Source: Verrucomicrobiota bacterium
GTDB lineage: Bacteria; Verrucomicrobiota; Verrucomicrobiia; Limisphaerales; DSYF01
Assembly (NCBI GenBank): GCA_025457725.1
Contig: JALOTU010000019.1
Coordinates: 1 to 13,168 of the forward strand
Direction of reading: 5' to 3'
Length of the DNA: 13,168 nucleotides
The notes under the pieces were generated by a model, which was not told the DNA's origin, ran no database searches, and saw nothing but the letters and a program-made list of their open reading frames with translations. Below are positions 1 through 7,038 of the stretch, in pieces (the stretch's first letter is position 1; each line of letters begins with the position of its first letter). The translations under genes were made by a program, and so were the position numbers.

Positions 1-492
1 GTTCCGGCCTTCCGTCAGGTCCACCTCCACGAGGCTTCCCGTCCGACCCGAATGATGCACACGAACCGCCCTCGCACGCAATCGTTCCCCGCCATCCAGC
101 ACGCCGTGGCGAAGCCGGTCAATGCCCTCCTGCTCCACGGCGCCGTCCACCTCCACCAGGTATTTCTTGGAAATGGCGTAGCGGGGATGTGTCAGGTGCA
201 GGCTGAATTCCCCGTCGTTGGTCAGAAAAATCAGCCCCTCGGAGTCGTAGTCCAACCGCCCCACAGTGAACAGGTTGCCCCATTCCTTGGGCAACAGCTC
301 GTAAACCGTGTCGCGATCATGCTCGTCCTTGCGCGAGCAGACGCATCGCCGGGGTTTGTTCAAAGCGACGTAAAGCTTGCGCTTCGGGCGGGCCGCTTTG
401 CCGTCCACGGTCACCTCGTCCTTCGCGGGGTCCACCTTGGTTCCGAGCAACTGCACCAGGCGTTCGGACCACAATAGAAAGCGCCCGTCCAC
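1..492 (-). CDS. rRNA pseudouridine synthase, RsuA/RluB family; partial, S4 domain truncated
   Basis: Isomerises a specific uridine to pseudouridine in ribosomal RNA. The reading frame runs off the left edge, so the C-terminus is missing. From a GTG at 490-492 the frame gives 164 residues. The catalytic motif GRLDYDSEGLIFLTNDG is clear, with the catalytic Asp at residue 81 (codon 250-252), followed by HLTHPRYAISKKYLVEVDG, both typical of the family. Family members normally begin with an S4 RNA-binding domain of about 60 residues. Here only its second half is recognisable (LGTKVDPAKDEVTVDGK). Upstream, the same frame reads RPSVVDGRFLLWSERL, unlike S4, and it is open back to the stop codon of the small basic protein gene at 544-546. 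No ATG exists in this stretch; GTG 490 or TTG 472 are the only plausible starts, and both lie in or next to a terminator hairpin. Either the gene lost its N-terminus or it starts unusually. Family call sure, start unsure. Confidence 0.8.
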   Translation of the reverse strand, partial: MDGRFLLWSERLVQLLGTKVDPAKDEVTVDGKAARPKRKLYVALNKPRRCVCSRKDEHDRDTVYELLPKEWGNLFTVGRLDYDSEGLIFLTNDGEFSLHLTHPRYAISKKYLVEVDGAVEQEGIDRLRHGVLDGGERLRARAVRVHHSGRTGSLVEVDLTEGRN

Positions 493-504
493 GACGGACG
501 GGCG
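472..504 (-). terminator. Candidate intrinsic terminator of the small basic protein gene
   Basis: Perfect 9-bp stem: CGCCCGTCC at 482-490 pairs with GGACGGGCG at 496-504 around a 5-nt loop. On the minus strand it is followed by CTTTCTATT, a weak U-tract. It lies 40 bp after the stop of the small basic protein gene. It also overlaps the open frame that leads into the truncated pseudouridine synthase, which bears on where that gene starts. Confidence 0.6.
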
Positions 505-543
505 TACTTTGCCCCTGCCACGGTTGGGCCTTCGGGCCCTGGC

Positions 544-699
544 CTAGACCGGGGGCTTGGTTTTACGGAGGCCGGTGATCCGGTCGCCCTTCTTGAAATC
601 GCCGGATTTCTTGAGGATCTCAATGCGTTCGAAGCGCTTGAGTACGCTGCGCTTGCCACCCAGGGTGGTCGAAGCGCGTAAACTGGGATGCTGTGACAT
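544..699 (-). CDS. Small basic protein, Chlamydiae/Verrucomicrobia-specific family
   Basis: A 51-residue, strongly basic protein starting MSQHPSLRASTTLGGKRSV, followed by a Lys/Arg-rich middle (LKRFERIEILKKSGDFKKGD) and ending ITGLRKTKPPV. The N-terminal MSQHPSL, the GGKR(S/N)VLKRFER core and the C-terminal TGL-KTKP pattern match, from memory, the TIGR04137-type small basic protein found only in Chlamydiae and Verrucomicrobia and thought to be ribosome-associated. The function is not experimentally clear to me. Start is the ATG at 697-699; no Shine-Dalgarno sequence precedes it. A hairpin about 40 bp downstream probably ends the transcript. The divergent neighbour across a 258-bp gap is the glycogen-binding-domain gene. 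The gene is short enough that automated callers may miss it. Confidence 0.88.
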   Translation of the reverse strand: MSQHPSLRASTTLGGKRSVLKRFERIEILKKSGDFKKGDRITGLRKTKPPV

Positions 700-957
700 G
701 TTCAGGTATCAGTGTTTTCTTTGGATCAACCCCCCAGGCCCAAGCCCGGAGGGACAGTGTTTTTAACAGGGTGGCGGACGTTTGGCGAGCGGTTAATTTT
801 CGCCATCTTGACATTTCCCCGGGCTGATTTCCGAGCCTCCGGGACTTCGCTCTTGACCGGTTGCGTCGGGCAAGCAATCTGATGCGCGGGGAGGGCAGAT
901 CGACGGGGGTCCTCGACTATTAACTGAACCTGAACCATTGAAACTGAAAAACTGACC
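700..957. other. Divergent intergenic region, no gene seen
   Basis: Contains the leaders of two divergent genes. The 9-mer AAAACACTG occurs twice on the minus strand (710-718 and 756-764), 11 and 57 bp before the small basic protein ATG. On the plus strand, TATTAA at 918-923 could be a -10 element for the gene at 958, but no good -35 lies at the right distance. Just before that start codon, positions 922-957 are a degenerate run of CTGAA-like units. I see no coding potential or RNA gene here. Confidence 0.4.
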
Positions 958-1389
958 ATGGCACTAAAATCAACAAGCAAGAAGACAGTCAAACCTGCGG
1001 CGGCCACCAAAGCCGCAGCCCCGGTAAAGACACTGGCGAAGAGCCAGCCGACGGTGAAACCGCCTACGGCGAAAGCAGCGGCGCCTGCGACCGCCCCCAA
1101 GCCGGCAAAGCCCGTCGCGGCCGACAGCCCCCGAAGCATCACCCTCACCTATTTCGCTCCCGAGGCCGGAAGCGTGCTGGTGGCGGGCGATTTCACCAAG
1201 TGGGAGAGCGCGCCGGTCCGTCTGGCCAGGGAGGAAGCCGGGGTCTGGAAGACCACCCTCTCGCTCAAACCCGGGAAGTACCAGTACCGCCTGCTGGTGG
1301 ACGGGCAATGGCAGAATGACCCGCAATGTCCGGAACTGCAGCCGAACGCATTCGGCACCGTGAATTGCGTGCTTTCCGTTGCCGCCTGA
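958..1389 (+). CDS. Glycogen-binding-domain (CBM48/AMPK-beta type) protein with Ala/Lys/Pro-rich N-terminal tail
   Basis: 143 residues in two parts. Residues 1-58 are low complexity, almost only Ala, Lys, Pro and Thr, like histone-H1-type or linker tails in bacteria. Residues 59-143 form a compact beta domain of the AMPK-beta/CBM48 type (LTYFAPEAGSVLVAGDFTKW ... GKYQYRLLVDGQWQNDP ... FGTVNCVL). Aligned by eye to the AMPK beta glycogen-binding module, the carbohydrate-contacting positions are largely kept: Trp82, Trp118, Thr134 and Asn136, with Arg111 in place of the usual Lys and Phe132 in place of Leu. There is no catalytic domain and no signal peptide, so it is probably a cytosolic glucan-binding or scaffolding protein. 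The ATG at 958 has no Shine-Dalgarno sequence. A strong terminator follows, so it is probably monocistronic. Domain call is good; biological role is unknown. Confidence 0.82.
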   Translation: MALKSTSKKTVKPAAATKAAAPVKTLAKSQPTVKPPTAKAAAPATAPKPAKPVAADSPRSITLTYFAPEAGSVLVAGDFTKWESAPVRLAREEAGVWKTTLSLKPGKYQYRLLVDGQWQNDPQCPELQPNAFGTVNCVLSVAA

Positions 1390-1413
1390 GATCCCCGGAA
1401 TCCATCGATACAC

Positions 1414-1444
1414 CGCCGCGCACCCCAGGTGCGCGGCGTTTTTT
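1414..1444 (+). terminator. Intrinsic terminator after the glycogen-binding-domain gene
   Basis: CGCCGCGCAC at 1414-1423 pairs perfectly with GTGCGCGGCG at 1429-1438, followed directly by six T (1439-1444). It lies 24 bp after the stop codon of the gene ending at 1389. Textbook rho-independent form. Confidence 0.92.
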
Positions 1445-1497
1445 GTATTGCCGTCACCCGCCAAAGGACACTGCGCATCGTGGTACGGGGTGGAACA

Positions 1498-1598
1498 CGT
1501 CGCGCTGCGACGAGTAGCGCCGCGTCCAGCGGTGCAACGAAAGGCTGGGAGGCCCGATCCCGCCCGCTGGACGCGGCCGTGGTCGTCGCAGCACGACG
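1498..1598. repeat. 101-bp imperfect palindrome (REP/MITE-like intergenic element)
   Basis: Two nested pairs of inverted arms. Outer: CGTCGCGCTGCGACGA (1498-1513) with TCGTCGCAGCACGACG (1583-1598), 15 of 16 pairing. Inner: CCGCGTCCAGCGG (1520-1532) with CCGCTGGACGCGG (1564-1576), perfect over 13. Six-nt spacers separate outer and inner arms on each side, and the central loop is 31 nt. No ORF in it makes sense. It fills the middle of the 299-bp gap between the terminator at 1444 and the kinase gene at 1744, which otherwise shows nothing. The GTAGCGCCG core recurs in the element at 8113-8189. Repeat status across the genome is inferred from structure only. Confidence 0.72.
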
Positions 1599-1743
1599 AC
1601 CCCTCCTGGCCAGAAACCGAGGTGCTCCCGCATGTCGCCTTGGGTGTGTTTCCTCCTTGAGACCCGCCATTGCTCCGATACTCTGCGTGCGGAACAGCAG
1701 CCCGACTTGAAGCTTGGAGACTCAGGTGCGGTTCTCCCGAACG

Positions 1744-3024
1744 ATGTCAGACCAGAATGCAATCCCGGCAGCGGAGCCGGTCCTGGCGCCGAGGAGGCGT
1801 GGGACCCTGCTGATTGTGGACGACGACGACGGCCCGCGTGAGTCGCTGAAGATGGTGTTCAAGGGGGAGTATGACCTGTTACTGGCCAGCGACGGGCCCA
1901 CCGCCATTGAGCTGGCCCGCCAGCAGCGGGTGGACGTGGCGCTGCTGGACATTCGCATGGGGCGCATGTCCGGGATTGACCTGCTGGAGAAGCTCAAGCA
2001 CATGGACCCGGGCATGGAGGTGGTGATGATGACCGCCTTCGAGACCACGGACACCCTGCGCAAGGCCATCAAGCTCCGCGCCCTCGACTACATCAACAAA
2101 CCCTTCGAACTGCCCGTGGTGAGGGGCCTGGTGGGGGACGCGATGCAGCGGCGCCGGCTGGAAAGCGAGATGAACAGCGGCGCCGAGAAGATGGACGCCC
2201 TGGTGGCGGAGCTGCAGGACCAACGGATCGAGCAGCAGATGGCCAGCACGCGCGGGGACATTTATGCCAGCATCATCCACGACATCAACGGGCCGCTGGC
2301 GGTGATTTCGGGGTTCGTGCAATTGCTGAATCACCGGGTTGCCCGGGCCAAAGTGCTTGAGAACGAGGATCTCGAGTTTGTGCGCCAGAAGCTGCACACC
2401 ATTTCCCGGCAGGTGGGCAACTGCGTGGAAATCTCCCAGCGGTATCTCAGCTTCCTGCGCCGCAAACCCGGGGAAATCTCCCGGGTGAGCGTGAACACGC
2501 TGCTCAACGACTTCGAGCATCTGGCGCGGGTGCATCCGAGCCGCAAGGACAACGAGCTGGTGGTGAATCCGGTTTCGGTGGCCTGCACCCCGCGCATGAA
2601 CGGCACCGACTTCATCCAGCTGCTCCTGAACCTGACGACCAACGCATTCCAGTCCGGGAAGGCGGTCTGCCGGGTGGAAGTCTCCGGCGAGCTGCTGTCC
2701 AATCCGCTCGACCTCACCGCGATCAAGGATTCCGACGAGGAGCGGTCGATGAACATGGAATCCTTCGATAACACGCCCCCGCTGTTGCGGTTGGTGGTCC
2801 GTGACAATGGCGGGGGGATTCCGTCCGAGTATCTGACCAAGATCTTTCAGCCCTACTTCACCAGCAAAGCTCCCAAGCAGGGGACGGGGCTCGGGTTGAG
2901 CATCGTCCTGCGGCTGATCAAGGAGGTGAACGGTTTGCTGCATGTGCGGTCCTCCCTGCGGATGGGCACGGTGTTCACCCTCCATATCCCCGCCGATCTG
3001 AGGCAGGATGCGCCCGCCGGTTGA
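1744..3024 (+). CDS. Hybrid two-component protein: N-terminal receiver, C-terminal histidine kinase
   Basis: 426 residues with an inverted layout. A receiver domain covers about residues 20-135, with the acidic pocket at Asp26-Asp28, phospho-acceptor Asp69 (LLDIRM), Thr97 and Lys119 (NKPFE). A short helical, probably coiled-coil, linker covers about 136-170. The HisKA-type dimerisation helix has phospho-acceptor His179 (IIHDINGPLAVISGF). The ATPase domain spans about 250-420, with the N box at Asn296/Asn300, DNGGGIP at 354-360, the FQPYFTSK F box and GTGLGLS at 380-386. There is no membrane segment or sensor domain, so it is cytosolic and is probably fed through its receiver by another kinase. 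The ATG at 1744 is preferred; the frame extends to a TTG at 1714. It overlaps or nearly touches the MFS gene downstream, suggesting co-transcription. The cognate partner and signal are not in this window. Confidence 0.92.
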   Translation: MSDQNAIPAAEPVLAPRRRGTLLIVDDDDGPRESLKMVFKGEYDLLLASDGPTAIELARQQRVDVALLDIRMGRMSGIDLLEKLKHMDPGMEVVMMTAFETTDTLRKAIKLRALDYINKPFELPVVRGLVGDAMQRRRLESEMNSGAEKMDALVAELQDQRIEQQMASTRGDIYASIIHDINGPLAVISGFVQLLNHRVARAKVLENEDLEFVRQKLHTISRQVGNCVEISQRYLSFLRRKPGEISRVSVNTLLNDFEHLARVHPSRKDNELVVNPVSVACTPRMNGTDFIQLLLNLTTNAFQSGKAVCRVEVSGELLSNPLDLTAIKDSDEERSMNMESFDNTPPLLRLVVRDNGGGIPSEYLTKIFQPYFTSKAPKQGTGLGLSIVLRLIKEVNGLLHVRSSLRMGTVFTLHIPADLRQDAPAG

Positions 3025-3071
3025 GCGGCGCGCCTCCAACAGAGGGGGGAACAGTCGGATCCACGGTTTCG

Positions 3072-4316
3072 ATGACGGCCAGGGAGCGCAGAGATCTGAC
3101 CTATCGCTACGAGCGCCTTCGCGCGCCCGCGTCGGGTGTGCTGGAGGCGGCTGCCATGACGTTTCTGCTGCTGATCGCGGTCCGGCACTTTCACAGCGGG
3201 GCCATGGCCAAGGCCATCATCGGCGGCGGCGCGAGCCTGGGATTGATCCTCGGCCCCTGGCTGGTGTCGCGGGTGCAGGCGGCCCAGCAGCCGGCCGCGC
3301 GCGCGGCGTCGGGAACCGCGTTGCTGGGCGCGGGTTTGTTCGCTCTTGCCGCCGCGGTTCCGGCCGAGTGGGTGTTCGTGGTTTGCTGCGCCGCCGCCCT
3401 GGGTTGCACCTCGGTCATCATCCCGCTGATGACCCAGGTGTACCACGAGAACTATCCCGAGCGCGAACGTGGCACCCTGTTCTCCCGCACCGTCATGATC
3501 CGGATCGCCACGACGGGCGCCTTCAGCTTCCTGGCCGGGGAGGCGTTGTCGCACCGGGTCGACCAGTTCCGGTGGCTGCTGTTGGTTTTTGGCGGCGCGT
3601 TCGTGTTCGCCGCCTGGTGTCTGCGACGCTGTCCCTCCCGCCCGCTGTCGCACGCCAAGGGGACCCACCCGTTCCGGTCCCTGCGCTACGCCTCCGAAGA
3701 CCGGCTGTTCCGCAACACGCTGGTCTCCTGGATGTTTCTGGGGTTTGGCAATCTGATGATGCTCCCGCTGCGGGTGGAGTACCTGGCCAATCCGGAGCAC
3801 GGCTGGACGCTGCACGGTCTTCCACTCACCGCCGGCATGATCGCGCTGCTGACCGGCGTGGTGCCGAACATCGCCCGGCTGCTGCTCAATCCGTTGTGGG
3901 GCTGGCTGTTTGATCGCATGAACTTCTTCGTCCTGCGCATGACGCTGAATGTCGGATTCATGCTCGGCATCCTGACCTTCTTCATGTCCGGCAGCCTCGC
4001 CGGGCTGGTGGCCGGCGCGGTTTTCTATGGCATTTCGCACGCCGGCGGGGACGTTGCCTGGAGTCTTTGGGTCACCAAGTTTGCCCCGCCGGAACGCGTA
4101 GCCGACTACATGTCCGTGCACACCTTCTTCACCGGCGTTCGGGGGGTGATCGCCCCGGTGGTCGCCTTTCAACTGGTGACCGTGCTCCCGCTGTCCGTGA
4201 TGGCCGGCATCAGCGGGGGAATGATCCTGATCGGAACCCTGCTGCTGATTCCCGAGATGCGACGGGGTGGGGGACGAAAGCCCGCCGCCGCTCTCACCGA
4301 GGACGTGCTGGACTGA
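3072..4316 (+). CDS. Major facilitator superfamily transporter
   Basis: A polytopic membrane protein of 414 residues (430 if started upstream), with about 12 hydrophobic helices in two halves. Examples are AAAMTFLLLIAVRHF, ALGCTSVIIPLMTQVY and GLVAGAVFYGISHAGGDVAW. The loop after the early helices, YHENYPERERGTLFSRT, resembles the basic cytoplasmic loop motif of MFS carriers, and the middle loop near the NPLWGWLFDRMNFF segment is the matching element of the second half. Substrate cannot be read from the sequence; there are no fused domains. Two starts are possible: TTG at 3021, whose TTGA overlaps the stop of the kinase gene (4-nt overlap, translational coupling), and ATG at 3072, chosen because it is ATG and the extra 17 residues are low complexity. 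Either way it is in an operon with the receiver-kinase. It ends just before the convergent hppA terminator. Confidence 0.85.
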   Translation: MTARERRDLTYRYERLRAPASGVLEAAAMTFLLLIAVRHFHSGAMAKAIIGGGASLGLILGPWLVSRVQAAQQPAARAASGTALLGAGLFALAAAVPAEWVFVVCCAAALGCTSVIIPLMTQVYHENYPERERGTLFSRTVMIRIATTGAFSFLAGEALSHRVDQFRWLLLVFGGAFVFAAWCLRRCPSRPLSHAKGTHPFRSLRYASEDRLFRNTLVSWMFLGFGNLMMLPLRVEYLANPEHGWTLHGLPLTAGMIALLTGVVPNIARLLLNPLWGWLFDRMNFFVLRMTLNVGFMLGILTFFMSGSLAGLVAGAVFYGISHAGGDVAWSLWVTKFAPPERVADYMSVHTFFTGVRGVIAPVVAFQLVTVLPLSVMAGISGGMILIGTLLLIPEMRRGGGRKPAAALTEDVLD

Positions 4317-4347
4317 AAAAAGGCGGGCTGCGTTGCCGCAGCCCGCC
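4316..4347 (-). terminator. Intrinsic terminator of hppA
   Basis: On the minus strand GGCGGGCTGC (4347-4338) pairs perfectly with GCAGCCCGCC (4331-4322), loop of 6, followed by TTTTTT (4321-4316). It lies 21 bp after the hppA stop codon. The run of A that gives the U-tract begins with the last base of the stop codon of the convergent MFS gene, so the two genes are packed tail to tail. On the plus strand the stem is not followed by a T-run, so it is a weaker terminator for the MFS gene. Confidence 0.9.
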
Positions 4348-4368
4348 GGTGAATTCTGCCTGTCCGGA

Positions 4369-6846
4369 TCAGACGCTCTTGTCTTCCGGAATCCGCATCC
4401 CGTAGAACGAGCGATAGACGAAGACCAGCGCCACCAGGAAGAAGAAGGCGCCGATCATGGTCTTGGTGCCCTGGTTGGTCATGGTCACGGCGATTTCCAC
4501 CGCGAGCAGTCCGAACAGGGTGGTGAACTTGATCACCGGGTTGAGCGCCACGGACGAGGTGTCCTTGAAGGGATCGCCCACGGTGTCGCCCACGACGGTG
4601 GCGTCATGGAGTTCCGTGCCCTTCTCGCGCATATCCACTTCCACGATCTTCTTGGCGTTGTCCCAGGCGCCGCCCGCGTTGGCCATGAAGATGGCCTGGA
4701 ACAGGCCGAAGAACGCGATGCCGATGAGGTAGCCGATGAAGAAGTAAGGATTGAAGAACGGCAGTGCCAGCGCGAAGCAGAACACCACGATGAAGATGTT
4801 CCACATGCCTTTTTGCGCGTAGATGGTGCAGATGCGGACAACCTCCTTGGAATCCTTCTCGGAGGCCGTGGTGGCATCGAGTTTCATGTTCTCCTTGATA
4901 TAGACCACCGCGCGGTAGGCGCCGGTGACGACCGCCTGACAGGAGGCGCCGGTGAACCAGTAAATCACCGCGCCGCCCATGATGAGGCCGAGGATGATCT
5001 CGGGCTGGACGATGCTCAACGCATTCACAACGGGTTTGAAGGCACCCGCGATTCCAGAAGCCACCTGAGCCTCATACATGCCCTGGAGGAGCATGATGAT
5101 GCCGAACACCATGGTGGTGGCGCCCACGACCGCGGTGCCAATGAGCACCGGTTTGGCCGTGGCCTTGAAGGTGTTGCCCGCGCCGTCGCCCTTTTCCAGT
5201 TGATACTTGGCGTTTTCAAAGTCCGGATCGAAGCCGAAGCCGCTTTTGATCTCCTGCTTGACGCCCGGCTTGGATTCGATCTGGCTCAGTTCGTAAACCG
5301 ATTGGGCGTTGTCAGTGACCGGTCCGTAGCTGTCCACCGCGATGGTCACCGGCCCCATGCCGAGGAAGCCGAAGGCCACCAGGCCGAAGGCGAAGATCGG
5401 CGCGGCGAACGCGAATTGTGCCGGCATGATGGCCATCAGGTCTGCATGGGTGGAAAACTGCCATGCCACGAACATGAGCAGCATGATGACGAGTCCCATC
5501 CAAAAGGCCGAGAAGTTGCCCGCCACGAAGCCAGACAGAATGTTCAGCGAAGCGCCGCCATGCTTGGAGCAGTTGGTCACTTCCTTCACGTGGCGGGAGT
5601 TGGTGCTGACAAATATCTTGGTGAATTCGGGAATCAGCGCTCCCGCCACCGTGCCGCAACTGATGATGACCGAGAGCACCCACCAGAGCGCCGGGTGTGA
5701 GACCCCGTTGAAGGTGAAATCACCCAGCAACAGTTTGCTCGCGACAAACGTGATGATGATGGACACCGCCGAGGTGATCCAGACGAGGTGCGTCAGCGGG
5801 GCTTCAAAGTCGAAGTCCTTCTTGCCGCCGAACATGGCCTTGCTGATGGCTTCATTGAGAAAATAGGATGCCAGCGAAGTCACAATCATCAGCGCCCGCA
5901 TGACGAACAGCCAGATGATCAGGGTCGCGCAAACCGTCGGGCTGGCCACCAGGGCCAGGGCGAGGAACGCGATCAGCGCCACGCCGGTCACACCGTAGGT
6001 CTCAAACCCGTCCGCGGTCGGCCCGACGGAGTCGCCGGCATTGTCGCCCGTGCAGTCCGCGATCACACCCGGATTCTTCGGATCATCCTCGGGCAGCTTG
6101 AAGACGATCTTCATCAGGTCCGAGCCGATGTCCGCGATCTTGGTGAAGATTCCGCCGCAGATGCGCAGCACCGAGGCGCCGAGCGATTCGCCGATGGCGA
6201 AGCCGATGAAGCAGGGGCCGACGAGATCCCGGGGCAGGAAGATGAGGATGCAGATCATGAAGAACAGTTCCACCGCGACGAGCAGCAAGCCGATGCTCAT
6301 GCCGGAACGGAGCGGGATGCAAAGTGTGGCGAAGGGGTTGCCTTTGAGGGCGGAGAACGCGGTGCGGGAATTGGAGATGGTGTTGATACGGATGCCAAAC
6401 CAGGCCACGCCGTAGGAACCCAGGATGCCCAGAATGGACGCCAGCAGAATGACCAGCACATGGCCCATCGTGTTGTGCTGCAGAAACCCGAAATACACGA
6501 TCATGCAGGCCCCGATCAGCAGCCACAAGATGGCCAGCAATTTGCCCTGGGTGATCAGGTAGGTTTTGCAGGTCTCGTAGATGGTGTGGGAGACTTTCGC
6601 CATGCTTTCATGCACCGGCAGTTTCTTGGTCTGCAGGTATTGGACAACCCCAAACAACGCGCCGATGGCACAGATGACGATGCCCAGCAGCATCAGGGTG
6701 TGCCCGCTGACGCCGCCCAGACCGTCGAACTTGACCTGGGTGAGGTCGGGGATTTTGATGTCGGCTTCGCCGGCAAAAACGCCAGTGGTGGATAACAGCA
6801 GGGTGCCCAACACAGGGGCCCATCGGAGGGAGGGTTTCTTAATCAT
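4369..6846 (-). CDS. hppA: Membrane-bound ion-pumping pyrophosphatase
   Basis: Hydrolyses cytosolic pyrophosphate and uses the energy to pump H+ and/or Na+ across the membrane. 825 residues with about 16 membrane helices. Substrate-binding motifs are intact: DIGSDLMK (239-246), EDDPKNP (253-259), DCTGDNAGDSVG (264-275), DSYGPVTDNA (505-514) and, near the C-terminus, VVGDTVGDPFKDTSS. Two unusual traits stand out. Residues 1-25 look like a cleavable signal peptide (basic start, then LGTLLLSTTGVFA). An insert of about 25-30 residues (around 521-555) precedes GNTFKATAK. Lys561 falls at the position that, by family rule, is Lys in K+-independent enzymes and Ala in K+-dependent ones. The DCTGDNAGDSVGPTADGFETY variant and the insert resemble Bacteroidetes-type enzymes from memory. 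Start is ATG 6844-6846, with no Shine-Dalgarno sequence. Transcribed alone, divergent from ruvB. Family certain; ion specificity not decided. Confidence 0.97.
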   Translation of the reverse strand: MIKKPSLRWAPVLGTLLLSTTGVFAGEADIKIPDLTQVKFDGLGGVSGHTLMLLGIVICAIGALFGVVQYLQTKKLPVHESMAKVSHTIYETCKTYLITQGKLLAILWLLIGACMIVYFGFLQHNTMGHVLVILLASILGILGSYGVAWFGIRINTISNSRTAFSALKGNPFATLCIPLRSGMSIGLLLVAVELFFMICILIFLPRDLVGPCFIGFAIGESLGASVLRICGGIFTKIADIGSDLMKIVFKLPEDDPKNPGVIADCTGDNAGDSVGPTADGFETYGVTGVALIAFLALALVASPTVCATLIIWLFVMRALMIVTSLASYFLNEAISKAMFGGKKDFDFEAPLTHLVWITSAVSIIITFVASKLLLGDFTFNGVSHPALWWVLSVIISCGTVAGALIPEFTKIFVSTNSRHVKEVTNCSKHGGASLNILSGFVAGNFSAFWMGLVIMLLMFVAWQFSTHADLMAIMPAQFAFAAPIFAFGLVAFGFLGMGPVTIAVDSYGPVTDNAQSVYELSQIESKPGVKQEIKSGFGFDPDFENAKYQLEKGDGAGNTFKATAKPVLIGTAVVGATTMVFGIIMLLQGMYEAQVASGIAGAFKPVVNALSIVQPEIILGLIMGGAVIYWFTGASCQAVVTGAYRAVVYIKENMKLDATTASEKDSKEVVRICTIYAQKGMWNIFIVVFCFALALPFFNPYFFIGYLIGIAFFGLFQAIFMANAGGAWDNAKKIVEVDMREKGTELHDATVVGDTVGDPFKDTSSVALNPVIKFTTLFGLLAVEIAVTMTNQGTKTMIGAFFFLVALVFVYRSFYGMRIPEDKSV

Positions 6847-6867
6847 ATTTCAGAATTGCGGTGACTA

Positions 6868-6893
6868 TGGCAAAACACTGTCTGCGTTTGCCA
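6868..6893. promoter_or_regulatory. Inverted repeat between hppA and ruvB, possible operator
   Basis: TGGCAAA (6868-6874) and TTTGCCA (6887-6893) form a perfect 7-bp inverted repeat with a 12-nt spacer. It lies 21 bp upstream of the hppA start and 145 bp upstream of the ruvB start. Spacing and symmetry fit a dimeric regulator site near the hppA promoter, but no regulator is known and the match could be chance. Confidence 0.35.
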
Positions 6894-7038
6894 CCAAAAA
6901 CTTCTCTAATTCAGCCCCCCAATGGCTTCCCCTATTTTGCCCAGTTTGTGCTCTATTTTGCAGGAGCAACGCCGAAAAGCACCGGTTGAAAGATCAATTC
7001 CCCTTGTCGGTCCGCCCCCCCTTCCACATCCTGAGCCC

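Noticed and set aside
52..477. 141-codon plus-strand frame at the left end
   Set aside because: The opposite strand encodes conserved pseudouridine synthase motifs over the same region.
808..813. TTGACA as a -35 box
   Set aside because: No -10-like hexamer follows at 15-19 bp on the plus strand, and it is 150 bp from the next start codon.
2853..4172. 439-codon minus-strand open frame opposite the MFS gene
   Set aside because: Shadow of the transporter gene; sequence is His/Gln/Arg-rich without a domain and crosses the kinase-MFS boundary.
4267..6795. Long plus-strand open frames (4267-5700 and 5788-6795)
   Set aside because: They lie fully opposite hppA, whose motifs are unmistakable, and their products are His/Glu/Asp/Gly-rich in the way typical of antisense frames in GC-rich DNA.
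6922..7038. N-terminal extension of RuvB from ATG 6922
   Set aside because: The 39 added residues are Pro-rich and non-conserved, while family members begin at the residue encoded at 7039.
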